Below, piece after piece: positions 8,757-19,641 of a stretch of 22,041 nt of DNA; positions within the stretch are counted from its first letter, which is position 1; every line of letters begins with the position of its first letter. A model generated the notes under the pieces. It was not told the origin of the DNA and searched no databases. It saw nothing but the letters and a program-made list of their open reading frames with translations. Source of the stretch: Chara braunii (taxonomy: Eukaryota > Streptophyta > Charophyceae > Charales > Characeae); NCBI GenBank assembly GCA_003427395.1, contig BFEA01000295.1:955734-977774 (forward strand). Reading direction: 5' to 3'. Both the position numbers and the translations under genes were made by a program.

Positions 8757-8761
8757 TTTTC

Positions 8762-9526
8762 TCACACCGGTTCCTCAGGCTCGCCCTGCTCGTCCAGTTC
8801 TTCGAACAGGTTAGCCACTCTCACAAGGTAGTTTTCTCCCATTTCTATGTCTCTGATAATTATCGTCTCATATTCCTCAAAAGCCAAAAGTGGCGTTCCA
8901 AATATCAGGATTTCGATGAGTTCTAGTAATTCACGGGCGCGATTTTCCCCAAACGGTCCATGCCTTACCGACACATCGTAAAACATTCTCGTGGTTTGTG
9001 GTTGGAAATGGTGGACCCACGCTAGGTTCACATCCACCAATTCCCTCGCCCTCGAGAGACTGCCGAATACCAGATCTATCATGAAGTGGGGCATCCGGCA
9101 CCGTTGTCCTGCCATCGGGACCCTAAACTCTCACCATCCTCCTTCTTCTACCCGAGTTCTTAGCTCTACGTTTCTTCTTTCCCGAACTCCTTGGCCTATC
9201 GGGTTTAGCGCCCTGGCCGCCCTCCGGAAGATTGGCAACAACCCATGCCCAAGTGCCATCTCGGTCCCTAGCATGTGCCATCCGATCTCGGGTAGGTACA
9301 CGGAACCGGTTACCCTTAAGTCAGAGTATAAATCATCTCCTGACCCCCTGTTGAACCTCATGCCGCTCCACAAACATTCCACCATCATGAAGGTTTGGTC
9401 TCTCCCCAAGGTCACAGTCCTCCATTCCGTGTCAATTCCTCAAACCACGTAGCTTGTTGGAAGCGACACCTCCCATTCATTTCTGCTTTCCGTGGGTGGC
9501 CGAGGGTGTGTAGGTCGTCGCGACAT
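8762..9526 (-). pseudogene. Paralogue D of an unrecognised ~255-aa protein family
   Basis: ATG at 9526 (MSRRPTHPRPP) begins a 254-codon frame ending at 8762, broken only by TGA near 9440 and TGA at 9131. It has all four family blocks. Block 1 is GSVYLPEIGWHMLGTEMALG. Block 2 is CRMPHFMIDLVFG. Block 3 is RMFYDVSVRHGPFGENRARELLELI. Block 4 is YETIIIRDIEMGENYLVRVANLFEEL, near the C-terminus. The sequence before the start, CACCAAGATG, resembles that of copy A (AACCAAGATG), which supports this start. It is the least disrupted copy and the only one needing no frameshift besides A. Function unknown; predicted soluble, with no signal peptide or membrane segment. It lies 155 bases downstream of copy C. 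Confidence 0.7.
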
Positions 9527-9680
9527 CTTGGTGCGTCTCGTCCCCATTGCTGATTTCTGGTTCCCTGCATGGTCCAGACACAAAGCGAGTTCTCCTTAAT
9601 TCCTCCGCTCCCTCGGTTATTGCTAGCTTATCTTTCTGCTTCTTATCCCTTCTCTTTTCCCGTCTCCCTTGTTTTCCCTT
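9527..9680. other. Spacer between paralogues C and D
   Basis: These 154 bases on the minus strand lead from the stop of C to the start of D. They are purine-rich and end in CCAAGATG at the D start. No independent gene is seen. Confidence 0.5.
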
Positions 9681-10431
9681 CTACTGGCCCGCCCCTTCCC
9701 CCGGTAGTTCAAACAAACGATGAATGTCGTCTAGGTAGGTCATTCCTCGGCTTACTTCGCGCCTAATAATTCTCCACATGGTCTCATTGTTTATCAATAG
9801 GATTCTTGGTCTGGTAGTCACAGTTGCTTGTAATATACATAGCATTTCGTACCCCTGTTTGCCCTCGAAGGGGCCCATTTCTAGGAAGGTCCGATAGTAC
9901 TCTTGATAGACTGATGCTTCCTCAAAGCTTAGCCTACCCAGCGCTGCTACCGCCTGCTTAACTCGCTCCATGCCTCCCATTTGCCTTAGTAGGAAGGGCG
10001 GCAGGCTCATTCGCACAACTTTTTTGGGCAGATTAAAGATTTCTGCCATGACGGTTTCTACCTCCGCGGTTACTTCGTCCCGGTCTGGATCTGCGAATTG
10101 GAATCCTTCTTGCCAGGTTATTTGCCAGGCCCCTTCTAACATTCCCACGGGGTCACCCCCAGAAGCCAGGGTGATCCAAAAGGTCCTCCATCCTTCTTCT
10201 GACAAGTAAAATGATCCCGTGGCGTGCACGCGCTGTGGGAGGTCCAAATTTACTCCCTCGAATTCCCCCCTCGCGCCATTCCAGTTCCACCACTAGGTAC
10301 ACTGTGTCCTCCACCAGCTCTACCCCTATCCAATCCATTACCGAGTTGCTTATCTCTATCGTGCCATCCAACGCCCTGGGTGGATGAATCCCGCGAGGTC
10401 TGTCCTCCCTAAGTGTCATTCGTCAGGCCAT
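9681..10431 (-). pseudogene. Paralogue C of the same family
   Basis: ATG at 10431 begins M-A-stop-R-M (TGA at the third codon). It is open to about 10240, where a shift moves it to the frame ending at 9681. N-terminal half: an acidic segment with DTVYLVVELEW. Then the four blocks: GSFYLSEEGWRTFWITLASG, MSLPPFLLRQMGG, YYRTFLEMGPFEGKQGYEML, and WRIIRREVSRGMTYLDDIHRLFEL. Blocks 2-4 are in one open stretch of about 180 codons. The start is chosen by analogy with A (MAR), B (MAR) and D (MSR). No known domain is recognised. Confidence 0.68.
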
Positions 10432-10563
10432 GCTGTGACGTTTTTCCTTTCTTGCTTTCCTTTTTTCGACTGCTGCATCCATCGAGATTTCGTATTTTCC
10501 TAGTTTAGTCTTCCTGCGCCCTTTACTTATCGTACACTAGTTCTCGCTGCTATTCCGACCCTG

Positions 10564-10891
10564 TACTCATACAAATCATTTCCCTCTCGCTAGTTGTTGA
10601 CACCTCTTCTTGCCTGTTTGCCGGTTGTTAAGCTCATACCCATAGTACCTTGAACAATAGGAACACGTCTCCTATATAGGAGGGGGTCATTGCCACCTCT
10701 CGGCGGAGTTGCATCCTCGGTCCCGTCTACTCATACAGATCATTTCCCTCTCGCTAGTTGTTGACACCTCTTCTTGCCTGTTTGCCGGTTGTTGAGCTCA
10801 TACCCATAGTACCTCGAACAATAGGAACACGTCTCATATATAGGAGGGGTTCATTGCCACCTCTCGGCGGAGTCGCATCCTCGGTCCCGTC
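10564..10891. repeat. 164-bp tandem duplication
   Basis: Units 10564-10727 and 10728-10891 are the same length and differ at six positions (about 96% identical). Both begin TACTCATACA and end CGGTCCCGTC. On the minus strand unit 2 abuts the truncated tail of copy B. 164 is not a multiple of 3, so the duplication also changes frame. High identity makes it younger than the divergence between copies A-D. Confidence 0.93.
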
Positions 10892-11547
10892 AGCTACTTC
10901 AAGCCGATCTTCCTTTAAAGTTCTCAGGACCTCGACTATTTCCTTCGCCTTATCTTCATGGAAGGGTCCTTTTTCTAGCGAAATCCGGTAGTAGGCATCA
11001 GCCAGCCATGTGAATCCTAGGTCGACCTCATTTAGAGACTCTACTACTGTGCGGTATGTTCAAACCCGCCGAACCAATCTGCCACGAAGCGTGGCACCCA
11101 AGCCTGGACTAACTGCTACGGCAACCTAAGCTCCTCCCATCCACCTATCACGACCCTACTGTTCACAGCATCCCAACCCTTGTTGGCAAAGTCATAGCCC
11201 ATATTACGAGTCTGGCGCTTGGCCTCCCCTAAGATCCACATCGGGTTTTGTCCGGATGCTAATGCTACACAAAACAGATGCCAACCCTTCTCCGACAGGT
11301 ACACCGTTCGGAGCGCTTCCACATTCCCTTCGGCTATATCATCCCATCCTTCCTCCTTCCTGACCGGGTTCCACACCCTCTCTACCCATAAAAATGACAA
11401 TACAGGCGCAATCTCCTTCCCAGCCCAGTCGCAAACCGTTCCTCGACATTCATTTCTTGTTGGCAAGGTCATTTCTACCCCCCCTTCAAATCGTATTGGT
11501 GCCCATCCTCTAAACATTTGCTTCCTTATGCTCTGTTCCCTAGCCAT
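10892..11547 (-). pseudogene. Paralogue B, truncated at its C-terminus
   Basis: The preferred start is ATG at 11547 (MAREQSIRKQ), because A and C start MAR/MA; an upstream in-frame ATG at 11595 is also possible. Block 1 is RTVYLSEKGWHLFCVALASGQNP. TAG at 11116 then interrupts, block 2 follows as WVPRFVADWFGG, and a frameshift near 11070 leads to block 3, YRISLEKGPFHEDKAKEIVEVL. Block 4 is missing: homology stops at about 10892, exactly where the 164-bp duplication begins. The N-terminal ~110 residues are not alignable by eye with A except for the start. It lies 51 bases after the stop of A. Confidence 0.65.
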
Positions 11548-11598
11548 GCCTGTCCCCTGTACAACATCAACCACCCATGTCACCCGTGAGCCCATCCC

Positions 11599-12411
11599 TC
11601 AGAAGTCCCTATCCTCAATCGCCTCATCTTCTTCTTCCTCGATGAGATAGTCCCCTTCCTCATACGACAGGTCCTTTCGCCCCTCTAGAAATGTTTCCCC
11701 GATTGCCACATTCCTGTAGACTATTTTCCAGTGGACGGAGCTCGGAACAAGCATGTCGTCTGTGCTGAGACAGTTTAGCATCTCGGCTAACTCTTTTGCC
11801 CAATTCCCTTTGAAAGGTCTCATGTCGACTGATAAACGGAAGAAGTTCTGCCGCGCCCCTTGGTAGAGTCCGAGGTTCGTCATGGACCGGCATATCCGCG
11901 CCGACCAACTTCGGGTCCCGAAGATAGCGTCCACTAAGAACGGGGGCACGGTGCAGCTCATCGATCTGAGCAGCCACCTTACGTTTCCTCTATCCCTGAG
12001 TTCCACATGCACATCTATCTCTTCTACTTCCATTTCCTCCCGTTGACCGGCAACCCACTCTACTTCCCGTTCCACGTACTTGAACAAATTATATGGGATT
12101 ATTCCTAGCGCCAAGTCCACAACCATGACGTTCTCACCTTCCTTGGACAAGTAGACCCATCTCCGGGCTTCCACGGTCCCCTGGAATTCCACGTCCGTCA
12201 AGCTCGGCGTTAGCTGGGTTAGGCTGACCTTGGTTCACAACGTCTCTATCTAGAGAAAGACGTCCCTTTCACCCAACATTACAGTATGATATACCGACTC
12301 TAGGTCTGTCCAAGTCCTTTCTTCTGGCAGGACGACGTATACCCCGTCTCTCACATCGATTGACATTTCCGGCCCGCTGGAATAGACCGGGGATGACAGT
12401 CACCGCGCCAT
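11599..12411 (-). pseudogene. Paralogue A of the unrecognised family
   Basis: ATG at 12411 (MAR then TGA) starts a 270-codon frame. Three early stops (TGA, TAG, TGA) fall in the first 60 codons, and the frame is then open for 200 codons to 11599. Blocks: RWVYLSKEGENVMVVDLALG, CTVPPFLVDAIFG, FFRLSVDMRPFKGNWAKELAEML, and WKIVYRNVAIGETFLEG, followed by an acidic tail (EEEEDEAIED). Block order and spacing match C and D. It is the first recognisable coding remnant of the minus-strand series, and the AACCAAGATG start context matches D. The family is not known to me; no catalytic motif stands out, and a structural role (for example capsid-like) is only a guess. Confidence 0.7.
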
Positions 12412-14640
12412 CTTGGTTTTAGCATCCGACCCTGTTTTCCACACCCAAGCACCGCCCCCGATTTTCGGGTCCGGTCAGCCTAAATCTAAGATGAGAATAT
12501 TTCAGACCCCTTATCAAGGTCTAGCCTAGTCTACCTCCCCAATTCTCAAATTCTAACCCCCTTCGGATACCAAACTCATTTTTTTTGTCCCCTTCAAGCT
12601 GACCTCTACCTCTCCGTTTAATGATCTTCACTCAGTCGTGCGGACTTAGGCAAGGGGTGAGAATAGACTAGCATCATAGCCCACCCAACAACTCACGTCT
12701 CGGTCATTTTTACAGAGAGGGATACAAAATACAAAAAAATCAGGCTATCTCACACACAGGCGGGGCCATCTCCTCACCGACCTTTTTTCCAAGTGGTTTC
12801 TCCGCTAGTACTTTCGGCAGAGTTTTACCCCATACCTCAAGCGCAGCTCAACCGTCGTGAGCGAGGTACCCAGGCTCCGTCATAGGGGGTCACCCTCACC
12901 TTCTGCCAAAAATACCCCATCCCCTCTTGCCGTTCTTGCGCACTCCGTTGGGAATCACCCCGCGCACTCCATTAGGAGCAAAAGTCGATCGTGCAAGCAT
13001 CGACTTCCATCAGTCTGATAAAAATCGGACTTCCCCATGTCGTACCGCGAAAAGCTACTAATCGTCTCCAAGGCTCCCTCCTTGCCCTGCATGCAGTGGT
13101 CCTCCCCCGCCAGTCAATAGGCTAAGCCCCGCCTGAGGAGACGCTTCGCACCCCGCCTCGACAAGGTCATCGAGCCATGCTCGGACCAGCCAGGTGAGAA
13201 TGCTACTAATCAACCGGCGTGACAAACTCCCGTCCGACAGCTCGGTGACCCGACCTCAGCACACGAAACCCGGCGAAATTCAAAGAGAGAGACGTTTCGC
13301 ACTTCCACACCAGCTGGTGCAGACCCATCCTTTCCTTCCGAAAGGCATGACGCTCAATTCCCCACATACAGATCACAAGTCTCAAGTGGTACACACATAG
13401 AACAAGTGTCTTTCCCTTAGTGCTCTCAACGGTTCCTACCCACTCTCAAGTCTGATTCTCTCAAGGAGTAGAGCAAGCACAAGTCCTCATTCCCTTATCT
13501 TAAGTTATGTACACGTCAATGCGTCAAGGAATCGCAAAGGTCTGTTTAACCCTATACCCGGCATCTCCACCATTTTTGTAGGGTCAAACCCGGTAGACTT
13601 TCGAACCTTGGTCGACCCCACTGCAGGTCTCATTTAGCTCGGCCCGCCCACGCTCATGCTCAGGGCGCGGGTCGTTCGTCCCAGGGTCACTCCCACCCAG
13701 TCCTTTGAGATGGGTGGGCCATCGAGCGAGAGGGCTTTAACATTGGGGTTGTAGCTCAGCCCTCACGCCGGGCAGTAGTCTCGCGGGTCGTTTTGCAAAC
13801 GATGATTTTTTTTTTTTCTTGGTAGTGTTCTCAAGCAATTGCTCCTTCCAATACGCAGGCAGTCAAGGGGTTCTTTGATAACTTTTTTTTTTTCTTTTGT
13901 GCGTAGACTAAACGTCATCCTTAGGCCACACATCATTTCCCAAAAACATTGCAATCCTACAGCACCATCGGGGGCGGCTGCAAGGCCGTCTCCCCCCTCG
14001 CCTCTACGCACTCCGCGGGCCTCATACATTTCATCCGTCCTTATTGAAGCAGGCCCCTTGGTCTTTTTGGGGTCATCATACGCATGCACAGGCTACTTCA
14101 CAATCCGCTCAACAAGATTACACTTCTTTCGTTCCTTTACACTCCAAGTCACATGCACAAGGTTCACCCCCATGATTTGATTTTTTACACTAAGGGTCCC
14201 GTAGCCCCCTTTAACCCCCTCTTCCCTTTGCCTTTGCCGCTCAGTTTCTCCCCGCCTAATCCCGGTCAAGGAATCTCAAACTTTTACTTACCTGCACAAT
14301 CCCACACAAGCAAAAACCGATACAATTCCCCATTGGGGTTAACATATAGTCGTTCCCGCATGCCTAACTTTCCTTTTTCTTTGGTTTCTCTTTGTGCTCA
14401 ATCAATCCATTCTCTTCTCGTAGTCATGCAGTCGGGGAAATGGTTGAGTCAAACGGACCTCGTGCCAAACTTTCACTTTCTCACTTTCTCAAGGGTTTTG
14501 TCTTCCCAATTCCTCTACAGTTATTGCTTTTCCTTCTTGGCGGCGCAAGAGACCGGCAGCCCCCCCCTTGCCCTTTTTTTCACCAAGTGAGGATAGATTC
14601 CTTTCACCGTTCGTTCCCTGGCAATGTGACAAGTGAGTTG
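12412..14640. other. 2.2 kb without a supported gene
   Basis: This is C/T-rich on the plus strand in the first half. It includes two short T/C homopolymer runs near 13808 and 13886 and a small direct repeat GCGCACTCC(G/A)TT at about 12938 and 12961. Open frames exist on both strands (about 110-170 codons near 13763-14590), but their products are low complexity or without recognisable motifs. A 5' LTR or promoter for the minus-strand series would lie here; I could not identify one. Confidence 0.5.
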
Positions 14641-14659
14641 GGAAGGGTTAGTCATGTGC

Positions 14660-14870
14660 CAAGAAGGAAGAGGAAGGGAGGGTAAAGTGAAGGTCTTCAG
14701 GATGCAGGAGACGAGTCGAGGTGGAATGACGAAGACGGTGGCGGAAGGAAGGAGGACAGGAAGAAAGAGTAGAAGGGAGGGAGAGAGAGAAAGAGAGAAA
14801 GAGGGGGAGGAGGAGAGATAGAAGAAGGAGAAAATCCTATGCCTAATCAAACTTACCTCCTACTTACCCT
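14660..14870. repeat. Purine-rich (GA) low-complexity tract
   Basis: The plus strand is almost only G and A at about 14755-14835 (GAGAGAGAGAAAGAGAGAAAG). It leads into the G/A-rich minisatellite downstream. No coding signal. Confidence 0.7.
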
Positions 14871-14925
14871 TCCGTCCTTCCCAAGACTTCTCACGCTCTT
14901 TGGTGCCCCTTCACCGATGGCCCGT

Positions 14926-16114
14926 GAGTGGTGGAAGAAAGTGGAGGAGGGAGAAGATGAGAGGCGGCTGGCCATGGAGGACGGGTGGAGAAGATGGAGG
15001 AGGAAGAATGTGCGAGGTGGTTGGCTATGAAGGATGGGTGAAGGAAATGGAGGAGGAAGAAGGTGTGGGATGGTTGACTATGGTGGATGAGTGAAGATGA
15101 TGGAGGAGGAAGGAGGCGTGAGGTGGTCGGCAATGGTGGATAGGTGGAGAAGACGGAGGAGGAAGAAGGTGCGAGGTGGTTGGCTATGGTGGATGGATGA
15201 AAAAGACTCGGACGGAGGAAGGAGAAGGTGCAAGATGGTTGGCTATGGTGGATGGATGAAGAAGATGAAGGAAGAGAAAGGTGCGAGATGGTTGGCTATG
15301 GTGGAGGGATGAAGAAGATGGAGGAAGGAGAAGGTGCGAGGTGGTTGGCTATGGTGGATGGCTGAAGAAGATGGAGGAGGGAGAATGTGTGGGGTGGTTG
15401 ACTATGGTGGATGGGTGAAGATGGTGGCGGAGGAAGGAGATGTGAGGTGGTTGGCTATGGTGGATAGGTGGAGAAGACAAAGGAGAAAGAAGGTGTGAGG
15501 TGGTTGGCAATGGTGGATAGGCGGAGAAGACGAAGGAGGAAGAAGGTGTGAGGTGGTTGGCTATGGTGGATGGATGAAGAAGATGGAGGAAGGAGAAGGT
15601 GCGAGATAGTTGGCTATGGTGGATGGATGAAGAAGATGGAGGAAGCAGAAGGTGCGAGGTGGTTGACTATGGTATATGGACAAAGGAGATGGAGGATGGA
15701 GAACGTGCGAGGTGGTTGGCCATGGCGGATCGGTGAAGGAGATGGAGGAGAAGGTGTGAGGTGGTTGGCTATGGTGGATGGGTGAAGGAGATGGAGGATG
15801 AAGAAGGTGTGAGGTGGTTGGTCATGGCGGATGGGTGAAGGAGATGGAGAAGTGGAGAAGGTGTGAGGTGGTTCGCTATGGTGGATGAGTGAAGAAGATG
15901 GAGGGGGAAGAAGGTGCTAGGTGGTTGGCCATGATGGATGGGTGAAGGAAACGGAGGAGGGAGGGGATGCGAGGTGGTTCGCTATGAAGGATGGGTGGAG
16001 GAGATGGAGGAGGAAGAAGGTGTGAGGTGGTTGGCTATGGTGGATGGGTAAAGATGATGAAGGTGGAAAGAGGTATGAGGTGGGTGGCTATGGTGGATAG
16101 GTGAGGGAGATGGA
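14926..16114. repeat. ~53-bp G/A-rich minisatellite, 22 copies
   Basis: The anchor GGTTGGCTATGGTGGATGG (with variants) recurs at about 14968, 15018, 15070, 15124, 15178, 15238, and so on to 16083. That is 22 copies at an average of 53 bp, ranging from 50 to 60. The rest of the unit is GTGAAGAAGATGGAGGAGGAAGAAGGTGTGAG-like. The plus strand is nearly free of C. Open frames through it are translations of the repeat and break often because unit length varies, so coding use is unlikely. Strong strand asymmetry could favour R-loops or G-rich structures. Confidence 0.93.
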
Positions 16115-16262
16115 GGAGTCACGGAAGAAGGAGGTGTGGGGTAGGGTGTTTTGTCTCCTATTCTACGTGTTCGGGTTTGTCATTCTAAGGAGTCACGGAA
16201 GAAGGAGGTGTGCGGTAGGGGGGTTTGTCTCCTATTCTACGTGTTCGGGTTTGTCATTCTAA
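16115..16262. repeat. 74-bp tandem duplication
   Basis: Units 16115-16188 and 16189-16262 both begin GGAGTCACGGAAGAAGGAGG and end TTTGTCATTCTAA. They differ at about three positions. The start resembles the GGAAGAAGG part of the minisatellite, so the duplication overlaps its decayed edge. Confidence 0.92.
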
Positions 16263-17039
16263 GCTATCCCTAGCCCCGGATACAAACTCCAGATCCACAA
16301 CACTATATTTTTCAGCCAATATGCAAAAAAACACGGCTTTGCAGCAAATACAGTTTGCAGAAAAATCGCAGAATTTGCAGATTGCAGATTTTGGCATTTT
16401 CGTCGTTTTTGTCGTTTTTTACTAAGGACAGAGAGCCGGAAAACACAGGTCTACGTTTCCTACCCGAAACGACCTCAGAATCACTCCAAACTTGGTAGGC
16501 CCCCTATCTGTATCACAGGGAAGGCCCCTGCAAAGTTTGATGTGATTTTGATGTCGTTTGGTCCTATTTGCATATTTCGGACGCCGTCCGGGCCTCAAGG
16601 CGAACAGTTCGGGGAAGTCCGTTTTCTGATTTTTCAGACAAACGAACTTCGATGGCCTGCTGGGTCTGCAAGCCTAGGATATGAGGTATGAGAAGTTTCA
16701 AGCCTCATAGCTCAGGTTTGACAGGTTTGTCATAGGCGTGCTCTTGAATCATATCGGTCCGTTCGCTGTTTTCGCAGCGGCCCCGTACCGGGCAGTTGGT
16801 CACTTATTTTCCTTGCAGCAGCAGCAGTCTGGCTTGGCCAGACCTCAACAACAACTATGGATCTACAGCTACCAGCAACAGTAGTGGTTCAAACAGTTGA
16901 AAAACAGTCTCCCATGCATTTTTCAATTACCGCGTTCAAATAGAACACAGGGGGAGACGAGAGCAAGCGGTAATTTGATTAGAGCACTGGGGGAGTGAGA
17001 TTGAACATCAGGCATGCGCATGGGAAGTTGGACAGTCAC
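16263..17039. other. Spacer between repeat arrays, no gene seen
   Basis: Sequence is apparently unique. It contains a cluster of GCAG/TTTGCAG words at about 16320-16395 and a hairpin at 16827-16843 (GTCTGGC, TTG, GCCAGAC) next to a CAG run. No frame above 70 codons is convincing. Confidence 0.5.
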
Positions 17040-19415
17040 AATACTCCATTCACTACAGTGGACACAACCGATCAGGTTATTGTTCACTCCAAAGTGAGGG
17101 ATGAAGTGACACATGGAGAAAGACGAGTAGAACCCCCTTTCGGGTATACACATACACAAGGGAAAGTGGTGATTTACTCATGACTACCAGAACACTAGCA
17201 ACAGCAAAGATTGAGGTAGCGATTTGCACCCAAGTGGAGATTGAGATAAAACATGTAGAGAAAGCGAAGAACACTCACATTTGGACTTATCCACACAAAG
17301 AGAAAAGTTGTGATTTACACTAGAGTGGAAGAATAAATAATGCATGAGCTCAACATCGCTAAAATACTAGGATGAACAAAGATTGAAGTAGCGATTTACA
17401 CCCAAGTGAAGATTAAAGTGAAACATGGAGAGGACGTGAGAGAAACTCACATTTGGACTTCCACACACAAAGGGAAAAGTTACGATTTACACTAGAGTGT
17501 GAAAATGCACAATACATGAGCTCAACATCACTAGAACATTAGAATTAATAATGATTGAAGTAGCGATTTACACCTAAGTGAAGATTGAAGTAAAACATGA
17601 AGAGAGAGTGATAGAAACTCACATTTGGACTTAGACACGCAAATAAAAAAGTTGCAGTTTACACGAGAGTGGAAAAATTGACAATGTATGAGCTCAACAT
17701 CACGAGAAAACTACAATGAACAAAGAATGAAGTAGCAATTTACACCCAAGTGATGATTGAAGTGAAACATGGGAAAAAAGTGTGAGAAACTCACTTTTGA
17801 ATCCACACACACAAAGAGAAAAGTTGCGATTTACAGAAGAGTGAAAAGATGGACAATACATGAGCTCAACATCACTAGAACACTAGAATGATCAAAGATT
17901 GAAGCAGCAATTTAAACCCAAGTGAAAATTGAAGTGAAACATAGGGAGAAAGTGAGAGAGACTCACGTTTTGACTCACACACACAAAGAGAAAATTGCAA
18001 TTTACACTAGAGTGAAAAGATGGACAACGCATGAGCACAACATCACTAGAACATAAGAATGAAAAAAAATTGAAGCAGCGATTTACACCATGGTGAAGAT
18101 TGAAGTGAAACATGGAGAGAAAGTGAGAGAGACTCACATTTGGACTCACAAACACGAAGAGAAAAGTTGCGATTTACACCAGAGTGAAAAGATGGATAAT
18201 GCATGAGAACAACATCACTAGAACACTAGAATGAAAAAAAATTGAAGAAGCGATTTACACCCAAGTGAAGATTGAAGTGAAACATGGAAATAAAGTTAGA
18301 GAAACTCACATTTGGACTCACACTCACAAAGAGTGAAGCTGCGATTTACACTAGAGTGGAAAAATTGGCAATGCTTGAGCTCAACAGCACTAGAACACTG
18401 AAATGCACAAAGATTGAAGTAGCGATTTACACCCAAGTGAAGATTGAAGTGAAACATTGAGAGAAAGTGAGAGAAACTCACATGTAGACTCACACACACA
18501 AAGAGAAAAGTTGCGATTTACACTAAAGTGAAGAGATGGACAATGCATGAGTTCAACATCACTAGAACTCTAGAATGAACAAAGATTGCAGTAACGATTT
18601 ACACCCAAGTGAAGATTGGTATGAAACATGAAGAGAAAGTGAGAAAAACTCACATTTGGACTCACACACACAAATATAAAAGTTGCGATTTACACTAGAG
18701 TGAAAATATGGACAATGCATGTGCTGAACATCACTAGAGCACTAGAACGAACAAAGATTGAAGTAGAGATTTACACCCAAGTGAAGATTGAAGTGAAACA
18801 TGGAGAGGAAGTGAGAGGAACTCACATTTGGACTCACATCCATAAAGAGAAAAGTTGCGATTTACACTAGAGTGGAAAAATTGACAATGCATGAGCTCAA
18901 CATCACTAGAACACTGAACAAAGATTGAAGTAGCGATTTATACCCAAGTGAAGATTGAAGTGAAACATTGAGAGAATGTGATAGAAACTTATATTTGGAC
19001 TCACACACACAAAGAGGAAAGTTGCAATTTACACTAGAGTGGAAACATGGACAATGCATGAGCTCAACATCACTAGAAACTATAATGAACAAAGATTGAA
19101 GTAGCGATTTACGCCCAATTGAAGATTGAAGTGAATTATGGAGAGAAAATAAAAGAAACTTGCATTTGGACTCACACACATAAAGAGAAAAGTTGCGAAT
19201 TACACTAGAGTGAAAAAATTGACAATGCATGAGCTCAACATCATTAAAACACTAGAATAAACAAAGATTGAAGTAGCGATTTACACCCAAGTGAAGATCA
19301 AGATGAAACATAGAGAGAAAGTGAGAGAAACTCACATTTGGACTCACACACATAAAAAGGAAAGTTGCGATTTACACTAGAGTGAAAAAATTGACAACGC
19401 ATGAGTTCATTATCC
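17040..19415. repeat. 172-bp satellite array, about 14 monomers
   Basis: The anchor GCGATTTACACCCAAG recurs at 17219, 17391, 17563, 17735, 17907, 18078, 18250, 18422, 18594, 18766, 18933, 19104 and 19276. Steps are 172 bp throughout except 171 twice and one of 167. A first, more divergent monomer lies at about 17040-17218. Each monomer holds a second, related word (GCGATTTACACTAGAGTG) 91 bases after the first and 81 before the next, so it is an ancient dimer. 172 is not a multiple of 3, so no frame can persist, and minus-strand frames here are shadows. Monomer length near the nucleosome repeat is typical of centromeric or other heterochromatic satellites, but location cannot be told from this window. 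Confidence 0.96.
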
Positions 19416-19500
19416 GTTCAAAGCCCTCTACTAACTATCATATTCTTTGGAGAGTATTTATGGAGAGAGAGAAGATGGTAGACAATGTAGATATTGAATC

Positions 19501-19641
19501 ACGGAAGGATGTAAGAAAAAGAAGAGAAAGAAGAAAATGAAGAAGAAGAAGAAGAAGAAGAAGAGGAAAAAAAAGAGGAAGAAGAAAAAGAAGAGGAGGA
19601 GCAAGACGAAGAAAAAGAAGTGAAAAAAAAAAAAAAGGAGG

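Noticed and set aside
2693-12411. TGA read as Trp (alternative nuclear code)
   Set aside because: TGA is at times found where Trp fits (6754), but TGG is used for Trp throughout, many TGA sites fit Arg or Gly better, and frameshifts plus TAG and TAA show plain decay.
13746-13795. tRNA-like start (GGGGTTGTAGCTCAG)
   Set aside because: No matching acceptor stem, no TTCGA-type T loop and no plausible anticodon arm follow within 75 bases.
700-14600. LTR pair around the Ty3-like element
   Set aside because: Comparison by eye of 689-1321 with 12412-14640 gave no long match, no TG...CA ends and no primer-binding site; a computed self-alignment would be needed to be certain.
15091-15785. Trp/Gly-rich repeat protein encoded by the minisatellite
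   Set aside because: Unit length varies and the frame breaks every few units; no flanking coding signal.
17892-19230. Minus-strand frames in the satellite with repeated MFHFNLHLG-like text
   Set aside because: 172 bp is not a multiple of 3, so each frame ends within about one or two monomers; they are shadows of the repeat.
17040-19415. CRISPR array
   Set aside because: The whole 172-bp unit is repeated with no unique spacers of 25-40 bp.
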